Shown: piece after piece, positions 18,871-28,333 of the stretch | Layout of the letters: each line of letters begins with the position of its first letter | How positions within the stretch are numbered: the first letter of the stretch is position 1 | Source: Priapulus caudatus | Lineage: Eukaryota; Priapulida; Priapulimorpha; Priapulimorphida; Priapulidae | Length of the DNA: 28,333 nt | Direction of reading: 5' to 3' | NCBI RefSeq assembly: GCF_000485595.1 | Contig: NW_014577118.1 | Span: 355,082 to 383,414, forward strand | Translations under genes and position numbers: made by a program | Notes under the pieces: generated by a model | The model's database searches: none | Seen by the model: the letters and a program-made list of their open reading frames with translations, nothing else | What the model was told of the DNA's origin: nothing

Positions 18871-20640
18871 GGAGAGAGAGAGAGGAGAAGGAGAGAGAGA
18901 GAGAAGAGGAAAGGAGAGAGAGCAGAGACAAGCAGAGATGAGAAGAAGAGGGACGGAGGGGAAAGACGATGGGAGGTAAAGGCAGGGAGAGGGACGAGAA
19001 AGGAGTGAGATAGAATGAGGGTGAGAAGTATGTGCGGAGAGAGGAGTGAGAGAGCGATAAGAGAGAAACAGCACACTGAGGAGTAGAGAACGAGAGAGAG
19101 GGGGGAGAAAGAGCAGAAAGAGCGAGACAGAATAAAGAGCGAGCTAGCAGACGAGCGAGAGAGAGAGGACCGGTTAGCGGAGACGAAGAGAGAAAGACGA
19201 CGCGAAAGATGGAGAGCAGAGTGAGAGCAGAGAGCATATAGTAGATAGAGAGACGCATCGCCGTCAAGTAGTTCCTAGCTACGCTCCGAGCATAACCGGA
19301 ATTGATGGACTTGCGGCAAGGTCGCGGCCCTCCACCGAGGGAAACCTGCGAAAGCGCCGCGCGCCTAAACAAAGGAGAGAACTGACGGGGATAATCAAGC
19401 CAGTCCCTAATATTTCTAGATTGAAAGGGAAATAATCTTAAGCGACGGGACAGAAACGAGCCAGCTGAGCAAGCAACGGACGGCCAGAATTGAGTTAAAA
19501 GCCATCTAGATTTTACCTCTCACAATTTCCGTTATGTGACTGCACTGTGCGGTTGGTCTCTCGGGTTCTGTTATCTAACTAGGTTTGGCGCTTCATATTT
19601 CAAGTATTTAGACGCCATCGTATCTAAATCTCGTAATGTCTTGGAGACGTCCATTCATTTAGCGGGACAAGAACGCATTCGCGTCCAGCAATGTAGTGGG
19701 AAAATTATACGAAATACAACCTCAGAGACGACGCACGCATGCGCCACGCTTTAATGCCGCATTGCAGGCCTTTTACACCGGCCATCAATATCTAACAGAT
19801 TTCTTTGTATCTTACGCTACGTCAGCCGTTTACACAACAAAGAGCGCGCGAGCGTTCCAGAACTGAGTTTTTAAACTAAATAGGGATGCTTGCCAGGGTG
19901 TACGTTGAATATTTCCGCGTTGAGGTTTTACCTCACGTTCACCCTTCCGATGGTTCATTAGATAGCGGAGAGGAGGGCATGAGAACAACACTTACACGCG
20001 ACCTCGTTAGCAGCATGAATTTGCAATGGCGCGAGAATGCTTCGCCATGCGAGTGGACGCGACGATAGACGTGCGACAAATGCGGCTTTTCCATCGGCGA
20101 CGTTTGTTTTTCTTATCTCGTTTTGTTAAACACAGCGGCCGGGTGCGCTTGACACCTGGTGGATACACGCGATTACTTTCCCATTTTCAAAGCTAAGTCG
20201 CCCGTGAGTTTCGCGCGGAAGACAACAGCGTGGAAGCTTTCAATGCTGGCCCAGCGCCGCGGCCGGTCTGTCTTACCGATGCTCGTTTGCATGTTTGCGT
20301 TGTTTGCGTCCGTCACCTCCCTTGGCCTGGTATTTGGTGACATTGCGGGAGGCTTGTGTCAACAGCTGTGCGTATCCCCATCCGCTGTTCACGCCGGGCC
20401 TCCTGGCCCCCTTCCCTCCTCTCGCTCCTCGCTGATTATCACCCGAGTCTGCGGCTGCCTCCCATTTTTCCGGCTCGCAGTCACACGTCATTACGCGACT
20501 GCTACTATCTGCATAATGAAACGACGCTCATGTGTGGCGCGGCGCCTTTGTGAGTTTCCAACGCAACGCATTTAATCATGCGTTGGTGCTGCGCTGGGCC
20601 GCAATATAGCTGTTATGTGTTTACTCGCACCCGGTCACTC
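18871..20640 (+). repeat. block V, left copy (with GA tract)
   Basis: GA-rich sequence to about 19250 leads into about 1.4 kb of unique-looking, CpG-containing sequence, ending near ATAGCTGTTATGTGTTTACTCGCACC. The whole block recurs inverted at 23400-25103 with many indels; between matching landmarks it is about 100 bases longer than the other copy. Frames of 60-138 codons occur but are broken in the other copy, so I call no gene. Confidence 0.85.
20558..20586. repeat. 8-base-stem hairpin kept in both V copies
   Basis: CCAACGCA and TGCGTTGG pair around a 13-base loop. The inverted V copy keeps the same stem at 23486-23513 with a 12-base loop, although the surrounding sequence has many indels. 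Confidence 0.7.
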
Positions 20641-22123
20641 CCACGCATCACACCACGTCGCCCGCCGGCGCCGCCACATCAGCACAGCCCGCCGCCGCTA
20701 CCGCTACGCCGCCGCCGCGCCACCATGCACCACCAACCGCCGCCGTAACCGCTACCGCTACCGGCGCCGCCGCCGCCTACCAATCAACCACACCGCCGCC
20801 GCGTCACGGCTACCGCCGCCGCCCGCCCACCGCACCGGCCGCCACAGCCGCCACCGCCACCGCGCCACCACAAACACAACCACCTCCACCACCACGCCAC
20901 CTCCACAAGCACACCCCACCCCTACCACCACCACAACACCAGACACAACAACAACAACTAACAACAACAAACAACAACAACACCAACAACAACAACAACA
21001 ACAACACCACTACCACCACCACCACTAACAACAACAACACCACCACTACCACTACCACCACCACCACTAACGACAACAACACCACTACCACCACCACCAC
21101 CACTAATAACAACAACACCACCACTACCACCACCACCACTAACGACGACACAGACAACACCACCACTACCACTACACCACTAACGACACAAGCAACAACA
21201 AAACACTAACAACAACAACAACAACACCAACAACAACAATCAAATCAACAGCACCATACCGACCACCACCACTAACTAACACAACACACCACTACCACTA
21301 ACCACCACACGCACTAACGACAACAACACCACTACCTCCACACACACTATAACACAACACACCACTACACCACCACCTACTAAACGACAACCAACAAACC
21401 CCACTACACTCACACACCCCACTAAAGACACAACACCACTACCACCACCACCACCACTAATAACAACAACACCACCACTACCACCACCACCACTAACGAC
21501 AACAACAACACCACTACCACCACCACCACTTACGACAACAACAACACCACCACTATCATACCAACCACCACACTAACGACAGACAACACCACTCCACCAC
21601 CGACCCACACTTAATAACAACAACACTCACCACTACCACACCACCAGACTAACGACAACAACAACACCACTACCCTCCACCACCACCACTAACAACAGCA
21701 ACAACAACGACACCACCACCTCCACCACCACCACTAACAACAACACACCACTAACGACAACAGACAACACCAGCTACCTCACCCACCACTAACAAACACC
21801 AACAAACACCACCACCTACCAGCCACCCCACTAACAGACAAAACACCACCACTCCACCCACTACCACAAACGACAACAAGCAACACCACCACTACCACCG
21901 ACCACACTAACGCAAACCAAGCACCACCACTTCCACGCCACCACTAACGGACAACACCACCACCCTTTCCACCACACCACCACAGACAACCAACAACACA
22001 CTACTTCCACCAGACACCATAACGAGCAAGCACGACACCACCACTACCCACACCACCAACACCACCACTAACAAAAATCACCACACTTCCACCACACACT
22101 ACGACCAACAACAACTACCACCT
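20641..22123. repeat. CCA/CAA-type minisatellite array, about 1.5 kb
   Basis: The plus strand is almost only A and C beyond 20870. Blocks of ACCACCACC, ACTACC and AACAACAAC alternate in a loose 33-48 base higher-order pattern with CTAACGACAACA punctuations. The first 230 bases are CGC/CCG-rich (GCCGCCGCC). Val/Leu or Thr/His frames through it are artefacts. Confidence 0.93.
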
Positions 22124-22194
<71 letters not shown>

Positions 22195-23398
22195 GTCTCT
22201 CTGTCTCGTATTTAAGTGTCCAACATCAAGCAGCAGCTCCGTTTGAGATTTTTTCGCCGTTTTCAATTCCGTAGAAGAGCGCACTGCCGATGTCATTAAA
22301 TTATTGCAGGAGTTTTCGGTCAATTTTTTTCTTCATATATCGATTGTCATTTTCTTCGTCGTTTAGTCGCGGCGGCGTCTTTGATGACCGCCAAAGTAGC
22401 TTTCAAGCGTTTAGGTGAGAAAGAATGCGCACGCGACGTAGAGAAAGGACATTAGTGCACACCGGCGCTGCGTGCATGCGAGCCAGCAGCAATCGTTCGA
22501 ACATGGCGCTGCTAGAAGAATGTCAATAACCGACAAATGTCTCTGTAGCGGAAGGTCAACCCGGTTCCGCCGTCGCGGAAATCTAAAGAAACGAGAGGAA
22601 GACAATATGTCTGCGGAAAAAAATCGAGCTGTCCGGCGATGTCAAGTTCACCGCGGAAGATGTTTAGAGTTTTTACTTTCCGGAAAAAAAGAAGCTTCTC
22701 TTCCTGCGCGCTGTCCCTCCCTCGTGTCGTGGTATTTCATCTATAGCGCGTACCAGCAGCAGCAGTCGCGGTGTGTAGCCAAAATAGTGCACGGGGGCTG
22801 AAAATGCACATTTTTCTGCGCTTTTTTTTTTTTCTTTCGTCAAAATCCGTTTTTATTTTCGACGAGCGTGCGAGCGTCGGTTGCATGACGTATCATGTTG
22901 CGCGGCTGCTGTGCGCATGTTGCCCTCCTTGGTGCTTCATTCCTCTCGGTTGGGCTGCCAGGCCGATAACTACACTCATCTGCTTACTGTTCTGACTGTG
23001 TGCTGCCCTAGTAATGTCTATGCTCGCCTCCGCGCGAGAGAGGCGAGTGAGTGGAACTGCTGTGAAGTCGAGCGAGTTGCGAAGCTGTGCAGACATTTAT
23101 GTGTAAAACAGGATCGTAATAAAATAGCAATTGATAATATTTTCCTATCATTTGCATGAGAAGGGAGAGAGAGGGGGGGGAGAGCGAGAGAGGGAGAGGG
23201 AGGCCGATGGGCGTGTCTGTGGCCTCCATTCACGGGCACGAATCGATGACTCATTTCTATAATCACTGCTGATAATTAAATTTTTCTAAATTTCGTCGAC
23301 TCTTTTTCGTCGTTTGACAAAATGTCGTATTCTTGGACTGGCAGTAGTAGAGTTTAGACGCGTTTAGCACTGCATATAATGATGCGATGAGCCTGCAG
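22124..23398 (+). repeat. block U, copy 3
   Basis: Starts with about 80 bases of CT repeat, then GTATTTAAGTGTCCA (about 22209) and CAAGCAGCAGCTCC, and ends with GATGCGATGAGCCTGC at about 23383-23398. This copy lies between the CCA array and inverted V, and lacks the AT/ATG part that follows copies 1 and 4. It has the short 3-base version of the variable site. Confidence 0.9.
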
Positions 23399-25103
23399 GC
23401 GGCGGCGGCGGCGACGGTGGTGGTGATGGTGGAGGTGACGGTGCCGAGTAAACAAACATAAAGCTATATGCGGTCCCAGCGCACACCAACGCATGATAAA
23501 ATGCGTGCGTTGGAACCACAAAGGCGCCGCACAATGAGCGCTGTTTCATTATGCAGTAGTAGGCAGTCGGGTAATTAGTTGATGCGAGCCGGAAAATGGG
23601 AGGCAGCCGCAGACTCGGGGTGAAACAGGGAGGAGGAGGAGGAGGAGAAGGGGGAGGGAGGCCGCGTAGCAGCGAGGGAGGTCGACAGCTGGTGACAAAG
23701 CCTCCCGCAAATTGTTCACGCAAATACCAGGCCAGGTGACGGACGCAAACAACGAATAGCAACGAGCCATCGATATAGACGACCGGCCGCGCGCGGGCCG
23801 CATTGAAAGCTTCCCGCTGTTGTCTTCCGCGCGAAACACGGGCGAGCTTAGCTTTTGGAAAATGGGAAAGTAATCGCGTGTAATTCCACCAGGTGTCACA
23901 GCCGCAACCGGCCCTGTGTTTAAAACGAGATAAGAAAAACAAACGTCGCGATGGAAAAGCGCATTTGTCCACGTCGTTGTCGTCGTCTCCTGGCGAAGCA
24001 CTCGCGCCATTGCAAATTCATATGCTACGAGGTCGCGTGTAGTGTTGTTCTCTGCCCTCTCTCCGCTATCTAATGACCATGGGAGGGTGAACGTGAGGTA
24101 AAACCTCACGCGAAATTCAACGACAATGGCAAGCATCCAGCCTATTAGTTTAAAACTCAGTCTGGAACGCTGCGCGCTCTTTGTTGTGTAAACGCTGACG
24201 TAGCGTAGACTACAAAGAAATTCTGTTAGATATTGATGGCGTGTAAAGCCTGCAATGCGGCATTAAAGCGTGGCGCATGCGTGCGTGCTCTGAGGTTTAT
24301 TTCGTATAATTTTCCCCTACATTGCCGGACGGAATGCAGTTCTTGTCCGCTTAAATGAAGACGTCTCCAGATGTACGAGTTTAGAACATGGCGTTAAATA
24401 TTGAATATGAGGCAACCTAGTTTAATACCAGAACCCGAGACCACCGCCAGTGCAGTCACATAACGGAAATTGTGGAGGTAAAATCTAGATGGCTTTCTAA
24501 CTCAATTCCTCCGCCGTTGCTTGCTCAGTGGCTTGTTTCTGTCCGCGCTAAGATTGATTTCCCCTTTCAATCTAGAAATATTAGGGACTGGCTTGATTTC
24601 CCCTCAGTCTTCCTTTGTTTAGGCGCGCGGGCTTTCGCAGGTTTTTCCCTCGTGGGAGCGGCCGCGACTTGCGAAGCCATCATCGGTTATCTCGGAGGCG
24701 TAGCACGGAACTACTTGATGGGCGATGCGTCTCTCTATCTATATATCTCTCTCTCTCACTCTCTCTCCATCTTTCGCTCGGTCTTTCTCTCTCTCGCTCT
24801 CGCTAACTCGGTCTCTCTCTCGCTCTCGCTAGCTCGCTCTTTATCTGTCTCGCTCTTTCTGCTCTTTCTCTCCCCCTCTCTCTCGTTCTCTCTCTCGTGT
24901 GCTGTTTCTCTCTCTATCGCTCTCTCACTCTCTCTCGCACACTTTCTCACCCTCTTCTATCTCACTCCTTTTCTCTCCCTCTCCCTCTCTGCCTTTACCT
25001 CCCATCGTCTTTCCCCTCCGTCCCTCTTCTTCTCATCTCTGCTTGTCTCTGCTCTCTCTCCTTTCCTCTTCTCTCTCTCTCTCCTTCTCCTCTCTCTCTC
25101 TCC
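23399..25103 (-). repeat. block V, right copy (inverted)
   Basis: After a GGCGGC/GGTGGT run (23399-23445) it follows V in reverse: GAGTAAACAAACATAAAGC, the conserved hairpin, CGGAAAATGGGAGGCAGCCG, GGAAAATGGGAAAGTAATCG and so on to the CT tract. The two V copies differ by frequent one- to three-base indels, which breaks every frame shared between them; that is the pattern expected of poorly corrected long reads. Confidence 0.85.
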
Positions 25104-26457
25104 TCCTCACCTCTCTCGCATCTGCTCTCTCTCTCTCTCTCTGTCTCTCTCTCTGTCTCCTGTCTCGTATTTAAGTGTCCAGACGCGGGACGGAGCCCGC
25201 CGGATCAAGCAGCAGCTCCGTTTGAGTTTTTCGCCGTTTTCAATTCCGTAGAAGAGCGCAACTGCCGATGTCATTAATTTTAATTGCAGAGTTTTCGGGG
25301 TCAATTTTTTTCTTGCATAATAATCGATTGTCATTTTCTATCGTCGTTTAGCGTCGCACGGCGGCGTCTTTGATCGATCCGCCAAAGTAGCTTTCAAGCG
25401 TTATATGTGAGAAAAGATATGCGCAACGCGACGTAGCGAAAGGACATTAGTCACACCGGCGCTTGCGTGCAGCGAGGCCCAGCAGCAATCGTTTCGAACA
25501 TGCGCGCGTGCTAGAAGAAGAATGTCAATAGACCGACAAACTGCTCTGTAGCCGGAGAAGTCATACCCGCCGTCCGCCGTCGCAGGAACATCTAAAGAAA
25601 CGAGAGAAGACACAAATATGTCTGCGGAAAGAACAATCGAGCTGGTCCGGCGAGTGTCAAGTTCACGCGCGAAGAGTGTTATAGGAGTTTTACTACTTAT
25701 CTCGAAAAAAAGAAGCTCTCTCTTACCTCGCGACGCGTCCCTCCCTCGTGGTCGTGGTATCTTCTCTATAGCGCGTACCCGAGCAGCGAGCAGTCGCGGT
25801 TGGTGTAACTCAAAATAGTGCACGGGGGCTGAAAAATGCACTTTTTTCTGCGCTTTTTTTATTCTTTCGTCAAAATCCGTTTTTATTTCGGATCGAGCGT
25901 GCTCGAGCGTCGTTGCATGGACGTATCATGTTGCGCGGCTCTGCTGTGCGCAGTTGCCCTCCTTGGTGCAGTTCATTCTCTCTGTTTGGGCTGCCAGGCC
26001 GATAAGCTTACACTTCAGCCTGCTTGACTGTATCTGACTGTGTGCTCCCTAGTGAATTCTATGCTCGCCTGCCGCGGCGAGAGACGGCGAGTGATGGAAC
26101 TGCTGTGAAGTCGAGCGAGTTGGCGAAGCTGTGACAGACATTTAACGTGGTAAAACAGGAATCGTAGATAAAATAGCAATGATAATATTTCCTACATTTG
26201 CATTAGAAGGGAGAGAGAGGGGCGGGGGGAGAGCGACGAGAAGAGGGAGAAGGAGGCCGATGGGCGGTCTGTGCCCTCCATCACGGGCATCGCATCGATG
26301 AACTTCATTTCTAGATAATCATCGCTGATAATTTAAATTTTTACTAAATTTCGTCGATCGTCTTTTTCGTCGTTTTGACAAATGTCGTATTTGGACTGCA
26401 GTAGTAGAGTTTAACGCGTTTAGCACGCATATAATGGATGCGATGAGCCTGCCCCTA
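25104..26457 (+). repeat. block U, copy 4
   Basis: Exact mirror of copy 2. It directly follows inverted V through a CT tract, so U-V-U (copies 3 and 4 in the same orientation, about 3 kb apart) forms a tandem arrangement. It carries the 23-base block at 25182-25204. Confidence 0.9.
25151..25215 (+). promoter_or_regulatory. promoter-like CT tract, TATTTAAG and landmark in block U
   Basis: A long CT (GAGA-type) tract is followed by GTATTTAAG, a TATA-box-like sequence, and about 30-40 bases later by CAAGCAGCAGCTCCG, a place where initiation would be expected. The same order is kept in copies 2 and 3 (and, with noise, 1 and 5). GAGA plus TATA arrangements occur in animal core promoters (general knowledge). 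No downstream gene is recognisable, so this is a suggestion only. Confidence 0.2.
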
Positions 26458-27013
26458 TAATACCTATATTAATAATATAATAATAATAATAATAAAATAA
26501 TAATAATAATTATTAATTATTAATATAAAATAATATGCATGATGATGATGATGAGCCTGATGATGATAGATGATGATGATGATGATGACTGAGGATGGAA
26601 TGATGAATGATGAGAGATGATGGATGATGATGAATGATATGATAATATACGTATTATATATACGAACTATACTTTACATTGTAATATATATATGTAAGTA
26701 TGTATGTATATATATAATATTATAGTATATATGATATAAATAATAGTATATAATACTAATGTATATATATATAATCATGTATGTATATATATATATATAT
26801 ACCTTACGTAATATAAAAGTATATATCATATCCTCATCATCCATCATCAGCATCGATTCATCCATCATATCATCATCATCATCATCAATCATCATCATCA
26901 AAGCATCATCATCTATCATCCATCATCATCATGACTAATTCATTAAATATTAATAATACACTAATTATTATTATTATTAAATTATTATTATTATTATCTT
27001 TAATTTTATATAT
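26458..27013. repeat. second AT/ATT/ATG foldback centre
   Basis: Mirror of 16961-17516. ATGATG arms flank a TATATA core around 26738, joining U copy 4 to inverted U copy 5. Confidence 0.9.
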
Positions 27014-28333
27014 GTATATAGGGCAGGCCTACATCGCATCATTATATGCAGTGCTAAAACGCGTCTAAACTCTACTACTGCCAGTCAAAATACGACATCT
27101 TGTCAAAACGACGAAAAAGAGTGACGAAATTAAGAAAAATTTAATTAATCAGCAGTGATTAAGAAAAATATCAATCGATTCGTGCACGTGAATACGAGCA
27201 CAGAACGCCCCATCGGCCTCCCTCTCCCTTCTCGCTCTCCCCCCCCTCTCTCTCCCTTCTCATGACAAATGATAGAAAAATATTAATCAATTGCTATTTT
27301 ATTTACGATCCTGTTTTACAACATAAATGTCTCACAGCTTCGCAACTCGGCTCGACTTCACAGCAGTTCCACTCAAACCTGTCCGGGCGCCTCCGCGAAG
27401 GCGAGCATAGACATTACTAGGGCAGCACACAGTCAGATATCAGTGAACAGCAGTGACGTCGTAGTTTATCGCCTGGCAGGCCCAACAGAGAAGGGAATGA
27501 AGCAACCAAGGACGGGCAACATGCGCACAGCAAAGCGCGCGTCAACATGATAACGCTCATGCAACCGCGACGCTCGCAACGCTTGTCGAAGAATAAAAAC
27601 GGATTTTGACGAAATGAAAAAAAAAAAGCGCAGAAACATTCGGCATTTCCAGCCCCCGTGCAACTATTTTGTTATACACACACCGCGACGCTGCTGCTGT
27701 ACGCGCTAATAAGATGAAATACCACGACACGAGAGGGACAGCGCGCAGAGAAGAGAGCTTCTTTTTTTCCGCGAAAGTAAACTCTAAACATCTTCGCCGG
27801 AACTTACCTCGCCCGGACAGCTCGGATTTTTTCGCGCAGACGATATCGTGCCTTCCTCTCGTTTGCCGTTTAGATTTCGCGCGACGAGCCGGAACCGGGT
27901 TGACCTTCGCGCTAGCAGAACAATTTGTCTCGTTATTGACATTCTATCAGCAGCGCCATGTTCGAACGATTGCTGCTGGCTCGCATGCACGCAGCGCCGG
28001 TGGGCACTAATGTACCTTTCTCCCTACGTCGCGTGACGCATTCTTTCTCACCTAAACGCTTGAAAAGGCTAGCTTTGGCGGTCAATCAAAGACCCCGCGC
28101 GACTAAACACGAAGAAAATGACAATCGATATATTTAAGAAAAAATTGACCGAAAACATCCTGCAATAATTTAATGACATGTCGGGCAGTGCGCTCTTCCA
28201 CGAATGAAAACGGCGAAAAAGCGTGCGAAACGAGCTGCTGCTTGATGTTGGACACTTAAAATAACGAGAGCAGAGAGACAGAGAGAACGACAGAGAGAGA
28301 GAGAGAGAGACGAGCGAGAGATTGAAGACCAGA
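27014..28333 (-). repeat. block U, copy 5 (inverted, runs to window end)
   Basis: Exact mirror of copy 1, ending in GA repeats at the window edge. The short version of the variable site is present. Confidence 0.9.

Larger units (their letters stand above)
15641..18985 (+). repeat. left outer arm of the contig-wide palindrome
   Basis: Each position x appears to pair with 43974-x on the opposite strand at 24989-28333. Open frames on the two sides mirror each other base for base (for example 17055-17300 plus with 26674-26919 minus, and 18133-18573 plus with 25401-25841 minus). Spot checks at both limits agree. Pairing breaks at 18986/24988, where a short CT-repeat difference starts. It contains U copies 1 and 2 and the AT/ATG centre. 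Confidence 0.93.
24989..28333 (-). repeat. right outer arm of the contig-wide palindrome
   Basis: Reverse-complement counterpart of 15641-18985, ending exactly at the window edge with the complement of the first bases after the gap (TCTGGTCTTCAATC reads out of both ends). Contains U copies 4 and 5 and the second AT/ATG centre. Confidence 0.93.

Overview
The window reads as non-coding, repeat-rich nuclear DNA of a eukaryote, most likely a non-model invertebrate animal. There is no operon-like gene packing. Microsatellites and minisatellites are abundant, there are several short DNA-transposon relics with recognisable target-site duplications, and a 25-N scaffold gap interrupts the sequence. 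A four-unit CTAACC (TTAGGG-type) tract at 2705-2730 fits many animal groups and argues weakly against insects, which usually carry TTAGG. I could not assign a species. I found no protein-coding gene I can name, and no tRNA, rRNA, snRNA or CRISPR. Nearly all long open frames are translations of simple repeats (poly-Leu-Ser, Arg-Glu, Thr-His, Val-Ser/Cys-Pro).

Left contig (1-15615), in order: a TG/CG tract (1-560); largely unrecognised sequence containing a diverged duplication with paired GCGC-CCTGG boxes (1896-2160); a 55-bp-arm foldback element with telomere-type repeats in its loop (2646-2808); a hexamer-built minisatellite of TGTCCC/TGTCCT/TGTCAC/TGTGAG (about 3613-4330); unrecognised sequence; a foldback with a CTGAAGA...CGAAA signature resembling ends of Penelope-like retroelements (6530-6743); unrecognised sequence; large GA then CT tracts (8570-9288); unrecognised sequence; a (TG)34 tract with a CG/TG tail (11161-11321); an 839-bp non-autonomous hAT-like element with an 8-bp target duplication (11677-12515); unrecognised CpG-containing sequence; a 400-bp polypyrimidine tract; a 716-bp inverted-repeat element bounded by TTAA (14308-15023) carrying a nested pogo/Tigger-like MITE; a CT microsatellite; and a GGT/GTT array that runs toward the gap.

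Right contig (15641-28333): the whole piece is self-complementary. Position x pairs with 43974-x, so the first base after the gap pairs with the last base of the window. The outer 3,345 bases of each side (15641-18985 and 24989-28333) appear identical. The inner sides (18986 to about 20640, and about 23400-24988) are clearly homologous but riddled with indels. Within it, a 1.2-1.3 kb block, called U here, occurs five times (two of the copies mirror two others), a 1.6 kb block V occurs twice, and all junctions fall in simple repeats: AT/ATG, CCA/CAA, CT and GGC. The most economical reading is an assembly built from noisy long reads across a repeat-flanked locus, partly palindromic by artefact. 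However, a 23-base block present in two U copies and replaced by 3 bases in the others shows that at least two real sequence versions are present. No genes working together can be described; the biological content is mobile-element relics, satellites and one unexplained U-V locus with promoter-like features.
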